A program made the position numbers and the translations under genes. Below the pieces are notes generated by a model. That model saw nothing but the letters and a program-made list of their open reading frames with translations, searched no databases and was not told where the DNA came from. A stretch of DNA of 64,000 bases from Dactylorhiza incarnata (lineage: Eukaryota > Streptophyta > Magnoliopsida > Asparagales > Orchidaceae): positions 993,501-1,057,500 of the forward strand of contig JAWHQI010000201.1 of the NCBI GenBank assembly GCA_033032865.1, in the 5' to 3' direction. Below, piece by piece: positions 45,509-55,704 of this stretch; within the stretch, counting starts at the first letter, position 1, and the number at the start of each line of letters is the position of its first letter.

Positions 45509-45856
45509 ATCCGCGGTCTCAGGAAGGAGACCGCGCTGGTTGTGCCATAGAGATTCAAGATTCAAACCCGGAGAACAAGCCGCGGTTTCAGATCAGAAAC
45601 TATCCGGGTTACCTCATGAAGATCAGCCAAGCCATATCCAGAAGACAGACCGCGGTCTCAAGCCAGAGGCTGCTCGGTCTGAATCATTGACTTGGTCCCG
45701 GTATCTTCAGCCTCAGGTCAGACAGGTCGGAGAAGCAAGCCGCCAAGCTGCGCGGTTTCTTTTTTTTTCTTCATTGTGCATCCCGTCACCGCCTGCCCGT
45801 TTCTCCTGTACCCGGGCAGGTGGTTATTCTATCCCTGGACATTCGGGCAGGCCCCC
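45509..45856. repeat. Palindromic words in Tat-1 5' LTR
   Basis: Two words: GACCGCGGTC (45,655 area, plus CCGCGGTCTC and GAGACCGCG at 45,509-45,536) and GCCTGCCCG/CGGGCAGG (three copies, 45,789-45,852). The last copy ends about 10 bp before TATA. Confidence 0.8.
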
Positions 45857-45861
45857 AAGCC

Positions 45862-45869
45862 TATAAATA
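45862..45869 (+). promoter_or_regulatory. TATA box of Tat-1 5' LTR
   Basis: TATAAATA in AAGCCTATAAATAGGGGC. Confidence 0.78.
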
Positions 45870-46218
45870 GGGGCGGCACTGTTCACAAGACACGCACACT
45901 CGAATCCCGGAGCTCGCTTGTTTGAGCTGCGGTCTCGAGTTTCCCGTCTTGCGGACTGTCAAACCGGCTGGCTTCTCTTTTCCTACATTTTTAGCCGCTA
46001 TAACCGCTTCATTTTAATCAAAGGAAAGCCCGTCGCAGGAGTGGCATTTGCCGCGGCGGGCGAAGTCCGGCCTCGACCGCTGCTAGCGGTCCAAATTCTC
46101 TAACCGAATAGTAACTGATAATTCGCAACCCTCGATTTCCTTCGAAGGCGCACTTTTGAATCAAATAGAAACACGCGACCTTCAGATCGCGAACTGTCAG
46201 CGAAATCTTTGGTTCAGA

Positions 46219-48128
46219 ATGTCAGACCGCCAGTTCCCTCCAAGAGACCGATCCGACCATAGCGATGACTCTTTGTGGGAAGCTCTGCAGCGAACAAAGA
46301 GAGAAGCCGACCAGGCCCAAAAACTAACTGATCAGCGCCTGGACGCGATCAGTCAGGCTCTAACTCTGTTAACCGAGCAGTTAGCCCCCCAGCAGGCCGC
46401 GGCTAACCAGGCAGTAACTCCTGTCCTACCTCCTCCACTTCCATACCCATTTCAGCAAGTCGCCCATTCTCGACCACCACAAGAAGGTTCTGCGGCTCAG
46501 CAGAATTTTTACCAAGAGGCCGCGCACTGTATGCCGGCTCGGGTCCTCGACTTCCAAGGGGCGGCTTCTCAGGCTGCTCACTTTTCCTATCCGCCTGAGG
46601 TCGCCGCCTACCAATCCTACCCGGCTGGAGCCCCTGCCCGCTCCTATCAGGCGGCCTGTCCGCAAATGACCGCAGCAGAGATCCCCTACCACCCTGCTTT
46701 CCCTCTGTACAAGGATACCGAGGAAAGTTCTCCCTTCACGGACGAAATCCGAGGAGAGCCGGCCCCAAATAACTTTTGAGAACCGCTCCTGTCAACATAT
46801 AGTGGGGAGTCCTATCCGGCAATTCATCTCCAAGCATTTGAATCGGCTGTTGCTCTGAGGACCATCACCGATGCAACTAAGTGTAAGCTCCTGGTAACAT
46901 CCTTTGATGGACAGGCTAGAGAATGGTTTTATGGACTGCATCCTTGATCTATTAGATGTTTTGCAGAATTGCGTAGAGAATTCCTGCTTTGGTTCTCTAC
47001 CTCTAAAAAGAGGAAGAACGGTCCGGCAGCCCTATTTGAGATACGGCAACAAGAAAACGAAACGTGGGCCCGTTTCGTCGACCGTTTCCAAAGGGAGATA
47101 ATGGAGGTGCAAAACGTCGATCCGGAATTGTACAGGGTCGCTTTGATGCACGGCCTTAGGGAGGGGCCGTTGAAATTTGAAGCCCAAATTAGGGAGCCAA
47201 AGACATATCAAGAGATGATTAGTCTGGCTAATAAGTTTATCAGGGGGGAAAAGACTAATCCTGGTTATGTTGCCAAGTTGCTCAGCGACAATGATCAGTT
47301 TAGTTCCGCATCAACCCATCAGCAATGCTACAATCATTCATCTCGGCCTGATTTCGAACCTCGTGCTCAGAGGGGAAGAAATCTCAAGCCAAAGCAACCA
47401 TTTCTTTGCCATCAACGGTTTCAGGATCAGAAACCGCCGTTGGCCATCGCACCCACTCAACCCATGGGGGTTCCGCAAATAATGCCCGTGTATCTGCTGC
47501 AGTACATCGCACAACCATCCCCAACTATCCCGTCCATCCGATATGATGAATCACAAGAGTCATTCACCCCTCTTAACGTCACCATGAACGAGGTCGTTTA
47601 AATTCTCCAAAAGAGGCCTGACTTCAAGAGGCCCCTCCTTTGAAATCGAAAGTTCGCAATCGGAACCCAAACCTCTATTGTGAATATCACAAAGAGGAGG
47701 GGCATCAGACTGAGGATTGCCGGGCCCTCCGGTGGTTGATAGAAAAACTCCTGAAAGAGGGGAAGCTCCGAGGGTTGATTCGGCAAGAAACCCCGGTTGA
47801 ACCACGAACCGAGAAGAAGAAGGAAGCGGTCGAAGTGACCTGGGAGTGTGCTGATGTAGAAGAGGCAGGTTGTTATGGGGATATCCATCCTGCGACCGAA
47901 TGTATATAAGTGAATGATGTTGGTCCCCTTGGCAACGTCTATTGCATCCATGGAGGAGTAGGGGTAGAATCCTCTCGGAAATCTAGCATCGGGAGAGTTA
48001 CAATGCAGGAAGTGGCAGTCGCCTCCACTTCTGCTCCAGAAAGGGCAGTCGTTACTTTCGGCCAAGAAGATCTTCCCCCAAATGCAAATCATTTCGATGA
48101 TGCAGTAGTGATAAGAGCGGTTATTTAG
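46219..48128 (+). pseudogene. Tat-1 gag
   Basis: I start at ATG 46,219 (MSDRQFPPRD), which Tat-2 shares at 63,809. An N-terminal coiled coil (LWEALQRTKREADQAQKL) and a Q/A/P-rich region are followed by the gag domain (AFESAVALRTITDATKCKLL, DGQAREWFYGLHP, LRREFLLWFS, TWARFVDRFQ) and a degenerate knuckle (YCEYHKEEGHQTEDC). In-frame stops: TGA at 46,777, TGA near 46,945, TAA at 47,599. A frameshift follows near 47,610-47,640, then stops at 47,907 and 48,126. Otherwise the frame is well kept, so the damage is recent or was tolerated. Confidence 0.85.
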
Positions 48129-51100
48129 GACTACACCGTGCATAAAATTCTGGTTGATACCGGCAGCTCGGTTAATCTCATTTTCCGCCAAACATTTGAA
48201 GCCCTTAAGACTGGAAAGCCTTTGCTATCCACTTTCCATTTGGCCTTAAAGTTCGCTGCCGAGGGGCGTCAATATCGGGTCCGAAGCGATCCAAAGGTTG
48301 CTCGTGAATGTTACGTGAAAACAGTTAATGTGATCACCGAGGCACCACTTCCCAAGGTTAAGGATGACATCCATGAGGTATCCAAACTCCCTGAAGAGGC
48401 CGAGGAAAGCGCAGAGCGGAAAGGAACTTATCTGGAACCTGCCCAGGAGACCCAAGAGATCCCTATTGCTGAAGAGGAAGGGAAGAAGCTGATCATCAAC
48501 GCCGAGCTATCAGAAGATGAGAAGGTTCAGTTGATCTCCAGCCTGTTGGAGAATCTGGACATCTTTGCCTGGTCAGCAGAAGATATGCCTGGAGTAGATC
48601 CAGATGTTGCGTGCCATCACCTCAACATCTCTCCTGAATTCAAGCCAATCCAACAGAAGAAGAGGGAGGTAGCAACCAAGCTGGCGGTACCCATCAAAGA
48701 AGAAGTTGCAAAGCTTCTTAAAGCCAATTTCATTTCTGAAATCCAATACCCCACCTGGATGTCAAATGTAGTGATGGTGAAAAAATCTGGGGGAAAATGG
48801 CGCATGTGTGTAGATTTCACTAAACTCAATAAAGCGTGTCCCAAAGATTGTTATCCCTTGCCTCGGATAGATGTTTTAGTAGATTCCGCAGTGGGATATA
48901 ATTTCATGAGCTTCCTAGATGCATTTTCTGGTTACCATCAGATTAAGATGCATAAACCTGATATCCCGCATACATCCTTCATTACCAATGATGGGTGTTA
49001 TTGTTATCTTGTCATGCCTTTCGGACTCAAAAATGCGGGTGCGACGTATCAGAGAATGATGGACACGGTTTTCAAAAAACAGAAAGGAAGAAATCTTGAA
49101 GTATACGTCGATGATCTTCTTCTAAAAAGTAAAACTTTTTCAATCCACCTGAAAGACCTCGTAGAGACGTTCGATACTCTGCGAAGGTTCAAATTAAAAC
49201 TAAACCCATTGAAATGCGTGTTTGGGGCAAACAAAGGGAAATTTCTTGGACATCTTCTCACCCCTGATGGCCTCGCACCAAACCCAGATAAAGTAAAGGC
49301 CATTCTAGACATGACCCCTCCTCGTAATCAGAAAGAAGTGCAGCAACTTGGAGGGAGGCTGGCAGGATTGAGCCGATTCATTTCCAAGTCAGGGGATAAA
49401 AGCGCTCCATTCTTCAAGACGCTTAGAGGAGGATTTAAGTTTGAATGGAATGAAGAGTGCGATAATGCTTTCGAACAGTTGAAAAAGCAGTTAACTTCAA
49501 CCCCTCTTCTTCAAAGCCCTCGCGAAGGGGAAACATTATCTTGTACTTGGGGGTGGGCCAAGATGCAATAAGCTCTGTCCTGGTTTGGGAAGAGAAAAAG
49601 AAGCAATTTCCGATATATTATGTCAGCCACATCCTCAAAGATGCAGAGACTAGATATTCAATCCTGGAGAAATTAGCCTTGGCTTTAGTCATGTCATCAC
49701 GAAGGCTCCGCCCCTATTTTCAGGCTCATCTTATTCAGGTGGTTTCGGATCATCCACTAAGAAGTATCCTGGAGAAGCCGGATCATTCAGGAAGATTAGC
49801 CAAATGGGCAATCGAGCTGAGCGAGTTCAAAATATTGTACATTCCCAGAACGGCAATAAAGGCGCAAGTATTGGCAGATTTCTTGGTAGACACGATGGAG
49901 TCTAATCCTGAACAGGTAGTACAATCTCCTTTGGCTTGGATCATTTATGTGGATGGGGCTTCTGGCAGAAACTCCGTGGGAGCCGGGGTAGTTCTGATCA
50001 GTCCAAATGGCATCAGGCTGGAGCAAGCTATCAAATTCTTCTTTTCAGTTACAAATAACCAGGCCGAATACGAAGCACTCTTGGCCGGCCTGAGACTCGC
50101 GAAGGAGCTTGGAATAGAACATGTTCATGTGAAAACCGATTCTCTTGTGATGGCTTCGCAGGTTCTAGGGAACTACGAAACAAGAGAACCGATACTAAGA
50201 AAGTATTTATTTCTAGCTAAGGAAGAAATCGGGAAATTCAAATCCTTCATCATCGAACACATTCCGAGAACACAGAATGAAGAGGCAGACGAATTGTCAA
50301 AGTTTGGTCTTCCATCAGGAGGGGTGACCTCGGAACTTTTTCATCCGGCAACGGAGGAAGAGGAGCTCATGCAGATCGATCAACATCCTTCCTGGAAGGA
50401 GCCTTATGAATTATTTCTATCAAGAGGGGAGTTTCATCAATCAATCAAAGACAAAAGTAGATTCAGGAGAAAGGCGGCCTACTACTACTTAATAGCAGGA
50501 GTTTTGTATAGAAAAACTTTGATTTCTCCCTCAGCGCGGTGTGTTTCAGAAGAAGAGATCCCGATCATACTTCAGGAAGTTCATTCTGGGGAATGTGGTA
50601 GTCATTCAGGGGCAAAAACCTTAGAGAAAAGGATCCTGCGGCAAGGATATTTTTGGCCAACTATGAGAAAGGATGCTGAAGCATTTGCCAAGCGTTGTGT
50701 ACAATGTCAGAAATTTGCCCCTCTTCAACATCTGCCCGCTCAATCGCTTAGGTCAATAACTGCACCCTGGCCCTTCGCAGTTTAGGGGATGGATCTAGTC
50801 GGACCCTTTCCAATGGCTAGCGGCCAGCGCCGCTTTATCATAGTAATGATCGACTACTTCAGTAAGTGGATTGAGGCAAAAGCATTGGCAAAAACTACTA
50901 CTCAAATTATCAAAAATTTCATCTGGGGAGAAATAGTATGCCGACACGGAATCCCGCTGGCAATCGTCACTGATAATGGGCCGCAGTTCAATAATCCCGG
51001 GATGATAAAATTCTGCGATCAGGTTGGAATTGACCTTCGATTTTCCTCGATACACCATCCAAGGACCAACGGACAGGTGGAAGCAGCAAACAGGCGAATT

Positions 51101-51646
51101 CAGCAACTCCTGATGAAAAGAGTTTTGAATCAAAAAGGAAATTGGGCAGACCAACTTCCCTCCATCCTTTGGACTCTTCGCACTACCCCATCTTCAGCTA
51201 CAGGGGAGACACCATTCAAATTATCTCATGGCTCGGAGGCGGTTGTTCCTGTAGAGTTTGAGGTGGTCACCCCAAGAGTTGTATATGCCAAAGAGGGAGG
51301 AGAAGCATGGGTAGAATACAATGATGAGGCCATCAGGCATAGTCTGGATCTGATCGAAGAACTTCAGGACGAGGCGACAATCAGGCAGGAAGAAGTTAAG
51401 AGGAGGATGGCGAAATATTTTGACAAAAATATCAGGGTAAAGCAGTTTGCAGTTGGGGATTTGGTGTTGAAAAAGGTAGATGCTGCGGCCAGATCTGGTA
51501 ATGTTGGAAAGCTAAATCCCAACTGGGCAGGGCCTTTTATTGTCAAAGAAGTATTAAAGAATGGGGCCTACCACCTCCAAACCAGCGAAGGAGAAGACAT
51601 CGCACGCACCTGGAGCGGTGACGATCTTAAACGATTTTATCCTTGA
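48129..51646 (+). pseudogene. Tat-1 pol (PR-RT-RNH-second RNH-IN)
   Basis: Protease KILVDTGSSVNL; RT with KSGGKWRMCVDFTKLNKACP, MPFGLKNAGATYQRMM and catalytic YVDD (49,104-49,115), GHLLTPDG; first RNase H reduced (HPLRSILEKPDHSGRLAKW); second, archaeal-type RNase H intact in appearance (IYVDGASGRNSVGAG, NNQAEYEALLAGLRLA, VKTDSLVMASQV, NEEADELSK); integrase finger (HSGECGSHSGAKTL, CVQCQKF) and core (MIDYFSKWIEAKA, VTDNGPQFNN, TNGQVEAANRRI). Defects: frameshift near 49,545 and TAG at 50,783-50,785 where the family has Trp before GMDLVGPFP. Dual RNase H identifies the Tat lineage. Confidence 0.92.
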
Positions 51647-51832
51647 ACTATCTCTTTCATTCTTTACATTTCTTTTGGTATTAAATGAAAAGCCTTATAC
51701 TGACACTTCTCCTTGTCTGATGGTTCTCTACATTATAAATACATATATACATATCTCACTCCCTGAACCTCTGAGATATCGCCAAATTTTGCTCGAACCC
51801 CCTCGGATTGTAGTCATAGCGTAAAACCCACC

Positions 51833-51902
51833 AAGACCATGTGATGCGGGGAGTTTTCGCACACATGTAGTGGTAGCTTTCCAATTCCGCTGCGGTGGTC
51901 TT
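51833..51902. repeat. AAGACCA/TGGTCTT hairpin
   Basis: Seven-bp perfect arms 56 bases apart, just upstream of the four-repeat array. Confidence 0.5.
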
Positions 51903-52005
51903 CAGAACTTTGGATCCTGACCGATATCTGGCACACCCCTGCATCAAGGGAGGTCTAGGTGATTGTCAGCTCTATCATGCCCCGGAAGGGATATAGTTAC
52001 AGCTT

Positions 52006-52400
52006 TGATGATCTTTCTGAGGAAAGCAATGTTCGCCGCCGAGGCCCACCTGCCCAACTGATCATCATAGCCTGTGACCATCGAATACTCTTAGGTACTC
52101 TCTATACGGTGCCTAGTTGGGCCCACAACTGAGTTGATCTCTCTAAGGAAAGCAATGTTCGCCGCCGAGGCCCACCTGCCCAATTGATCAACTCGGCTTG
52201 TAACCCTAGGCAAGAGAGCAGATGAGTCGCTTACAGCTCTTATGACCACTTGAGGAAAGCAATGTTCGCCGTCGAGGCCCACCTGCCCACTTGGTCATCT
52301 GAGTCTGTACATGTTTTTTCTTTTTCTTTTTCCTACAGCTCTTATGACCACTTGAGGAAAGCAATGTTCGTCGTCGAGGCCCACCTGCCCACTTGGTCAT
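52006..52400 (+). repeat. Four tandem hairpins with covarying stems
   Basis: A conserved 38-base loop (GAGGAAAGCAATGTTCGCC...CCACCTGCCCA) occurs four times. Stems: TGATGATC/GATCATCA (52,006 and 52,060), GAGTTGATC/GATCAACTC (52,131 and 52,186), ATGACCA/TGGTCAT (52,242 and 52,292), ATGACCA/TGGTCAT (52,344 and 52,394). Three different stem sequences all keep pairing. Confidence 0.88.
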
Positions 52401-52544
52401 CTGAGCCTGTAGATTATCCTATTTCCCTACAGGAAGGTATTCACCTCTTATGGTTTTTTGTATAAAACCATTCGGGGAAGATATTATTAAAACAGGTGCA
52501 GGTGTTCGTCTACCCTAAAGAAGGGTTGTGATATTAAGATCGGG

Positions 52545-53110
52545 CGGTCTGAACTTTCAAACCGAACGGTCTGAGTGTGTATAAGTTAGGGTATTTCTGG
52601 ATAAATTACATGGTTGCCCGGGTTGTATTGTAACCGGGCGGCCCTGTCAATCTTTTATAGGTTGGGTATTTTTGGACAATTATATGACTGCCCGGATTAT
52701 ATTCTAACCGGGCGGGTTTATCCATCCATTATAAGTTGGATATTTATGGAGGTAATTATATGATTGCCCGGATTGTGTTCTGACCGGTCGGGTTTATCTG
52801 TCCCTCCATTCTGTTGAATTGGATATTTCTGGATCTGAATATGTTGCTCGGGTTGTATTCTAACCGGGCGGGCATTACCTATCTCTTACAATTAATTAAG
52901 TTGGATATCTCAAGATCTAAATATATGATCGCCCGGATTATGCTCTAATCGATCGAGTTGAGCTATTTCTTAAGCAAAAGTTATCTCTAAGATGCAGTGT
53001 ATTACTCGCCAGGATAGAATTCAAACCGCGCAAAGTTATTATTCGTTATTTTCATCAGCAAGGATAAAATATCTCTGAATGATAAGAAGCCGCCCGGTCT
53101 AAATTACAGT
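52545..53110 (+). repeat. GCCCGG...CCGGGC hairpin series, 75-85 bp period
   Basis: Clear units at about 52,613, 52,688, 52,764, 52,845 and 52,929, each GCCCGGRTTRTATTCTAA then CCGGGCGGG, separated by AT-rich GGATATTT spacers. Degenerate units continue to about 53,110. Confidence 0.8.
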
Positions 53111-53442
53111 CGCATGAGTCTATATGTTATGGTTCATACAATCAGAAATCAGACATCCTGAGACCTAAATGAGTAATCGCAAGGTTTGAATATAGATCGT
53201 CCAAGATCATCAAATCATCACTTATGCTCAGATCAGGATAACCGCACGGCTAGATCATAAAAGGCAAAAGGTAAAAAGAAAGAAAAGAGACAAGACATCA
53301 GCCACAAGTAAGTAACACTAGAAGGTCAATCAAACAGGTAAAATTTCTATTCATTTCTTCAAATGTTTTGACAAAAATTTAACCGCCCGGCTAACAAAAA
53401 AAGACCGGCGATTATACAAAAATAAAATTAAAAACAAAGGCA

Positions 53443-55306
53443 TTATTCTGCCGACTTCTTCTTCTTCTTCTTGACAGGAGAAATCGAGTCCACATCAACG
53501 TCGGGCGAATAACCTTCACTTGATGTGGAAGAATAATCCGATGAAATGCTACCACTGGACCACCCGGTCTTACTAGCAGAGGCAGTTGTTCTAGAGGACA
53601 AGTTGTCCTCATCATCATCATCATCAGCATCATCATCCGCGTCGACCTCCTCAGCGGCTTCACCACTTCCATCACCTCCTTGATGGAGTACGATCTCCCT
53701 GCCCGCATCGGCTTCAGCCTCCTCGCCCACCTTGGCTTTTCCCTTCTGCCTTCGGCTGATCTCATCAAGTTGAACCTTCAGGGCAGGGAAGAGGTCGGAG
53801 AAGGTAGTACCCCCGAATCCTTCGCACAGACCGCCCCGGTCTTCCATAAGACCCAAAGCTTTGTTGATCCCTTGGGCCACATGAGGCAACACCTCGTCTT
53901 GGAAGGCCGGGTTGGTCATCTTATATTGTTTCTGCAAAAAAAAAGAAAAAATAAATTAGGTCGCTCGGTCTGAACAAAAGAAGCCGCGTCATCATTTGTC
54001 AAACTCACCGCCACGACTTCTTGAAGCCGCGCATTCTCTTCTTGAAGCCGCCCATTCTCCGCGACCTGCTCCTCGCACTTCTTCTCCAGAAATTTCTGGA
54101 CAGAAACCAGCCGCCTGAACGACAAGGCCATGAAGTGATTGGCCGCGAACCCCCATGCGCCGGTTTGCGCTGCTAGCCGGGGAAGCTCTTCTTTCGGAGT
54201 TTTCTTCAGCTTCTTCAAAGTCTTTCGACCATACATAGCGGCCCCGGCGGCTAGCACATGGCGGTTAATCTTGTCACTTCCCCATGGGGGAAGTGCAGTG
54301 GATACCCGGATGCGGCTCCCATCCTATGCCAGAGGACAGTCGGGTTGCCCTTCAGGTCGGGCGGGTTTCCGCAGGAACGAAGAAGCTCATATTCATCAGG
54401 AGACGTCGAGCCCTCTTCCTCTGATGATAGCGACCTGTTTCGCCGCTGCCTTTTCTCCCTCTGGGTCAAAACCGGGCCGGCCGGAGTGACCGGCTTGTTC
54501 GCAGGGATGATGTGGGCAGCTGCAAGGTAAAATCAGAAGTTTAAACAAAGCAGTCCGCACGGTCATATTCAAGCGGTCTAGAAGAACTTACTGTGGTCGG
54601 GGAGGACATCCTCTAGCTCTGAGAACAGCGGGATGTAATGATTGATGTCCAACCGCTCGTTCTCAAGAAACGTGAAGGTGTCCATCTCGATCTTCCCAAC
54701 CTGGGGGATCTGGAAGGCCTCTTCCCCCCGAACTTGCGGGTTGGTTTGCAACAGCCCGAAGTTGCCTTCGAGCATTATGAACCGCTCCGACCAGTCCGAG
54801 ACCTTGTTCGCCAGGTTGACGATTTTCAGTCTGTGGCATCCAAAGTAGAGGTGCCCCCTGAAAGTTGAAGTCCCCACGTCGGAGACAGCCCGCACTGAGA
54901 AGAACTTCCTGAATAGGTCAAGGGAAAAACTAGTTCGCTCGAACCGAAGGTAGGAAATGAAACTGTATATGGAGGCGATGGAGTTCGGTGGAAGTTGGTC
55001 GGGTACAACCCCGTAATGGTCGAAAATGGCTATGACTTCAAGTGGCAGCGGAAATTTGAAGCCATATTCGAAGTGGTCGACCGGGATGGCTATTTGGTGC
55101 GGATTGGAAGAGTTAATCCGCTCGTCGCGCAAAGGAAGCCGCGCGAGCAGGTTACTCCCTGCCATGTGTTTTGCAATAAACTCATCCAGTTCGCTCTGGG
55201 TGAGTCGGCACTCTGGGTGGTCCGCCGAATGAAAGGCCAAGGCCGCATCCGCTCGGACGGCTTTAACCTTAACAGGCCGCTGCGACTTGTTCTTAGATCG
55301 CGCCAT
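53443..55306 (-). pseudogene. Tat-1 antisense gene A (PF04195-like domain), three exons
   Basis: ATG at 55,306. Exon 1 (55,306-54,592) encodes a basic start and a domain with FKFPLPLEVIAIFDHYG, LPPNSIASIYSFISYLR and DLFRKFFSV. I recognise this as the putative gypsy-type transposon domain (Transposase_28, PF04195). Intron 1 is 54,591-54,520 (donor GTAAGT, acceptor TTGCAG). Exon 2 (54,519-54,009) has an S/E-rich segment and a coiled coil. Intron 2 is 54,008-53,932 (donor GTGAGT, acceptor TTTGCAG, phase kept). Exon 3 (53,931-53,443) ends with an acidic run and KKKKKK. A frameshift near 54,255 in exon 2 disables this copy. Antisense ORFs are known in Tat elements; their function is unknown. Its own TATA box is at 55,341. 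Confidence 0.72.
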
Positions 55307-55340
55307 CTGGAAATCGTAAAAATGACTTCGAAGAGTCCCT

Positions 55341-55347
55341 ACTTATA
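55341..55347 (-). promoter_or_regulatory. TATA box of antisense gene A
   Basis: Minus-strand TATAAGT in AATCTATAAGTAGGG, about 35 bp upstream of the ATG. The palindrome ACCGCGCGGT (about 55,399-55,408) lies some 50 bp further upstream. Confidence 0.55.
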
Positions 55348-55704
55348 GATTTTTACGATCTGCGAATAGTAAAACTATGCCACGGCTATACATTTCTAAC
55401 CGCGCGGTCAATAGCCTGCATGGTTAGATTCACTAGAAAAACAAAAGAAGCAAAGGAAACAGGAGCAAGCATACATCACAGATCGTGCGACCTGAAATCA
55501 GTTCGGATAAAACACAGAAGAAACAGAACACAAACACAGCGGCTAAACAAGAACCCGCACGGGTAATTCAAATAAAAGACATAAAATAAAAAGAAGCATT
55601 GTTTAAACAAAGGCCGAATCAACAAGCCGCATTCATAATACAAAATTGTTCTCAAAAGCCGGTCACGGCTGACGGTGTTCAGGGGAGACATCTTCTCTGT
55701 GAAG
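55348..55704. other. Intergenic stretch between antisense genes A and B
   Basis: 357 bp, AT-rich, holding the gene A upstream region with the ACCGCGCGGT word. No other feature seen. Confidence 0.6.

Larger units (their letters stand above)
45327..46167 (+). repeat. Tat-1 5' LTR (841 bp)
   Basis: TG start, terminal CA mutated to TA (CAAATA against GAACA in the others). Palindromic words 45,509-45,856, TATA 45,862-45,869. Confidence 0.9.
51647..53442 (+). repeat. Tat-1 3' region with tandem hairpins
   Basis: 1.8 kb without ORFs between integrase and antisense gene A. It holds a single hairpin (51,833-51,902), four covarying hairpin repeats (52,006-52,400), a GCCCGG hairpin series (52,545-53,110) and AT-rich filler. 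Tat elements are known for variable tandem repeats in this region. Confidence 0.75.

Noticed and set aside
52006..52400. CRISPR-like array of repeats
   Set aside because: Repeats with spaced hairpins look superficially similar, but the variable parts are stem arms of the repeats themselves. There is no cas gene, and the context is a plant retrotransposon.
52250..52465. Small ORF repeating KAMF.VEAHLPTWSSE
   Set aside because: Frame produced by the tandem hairpin repeats. The unit spacing is not a constant multiple of three, so only two units read in frame.
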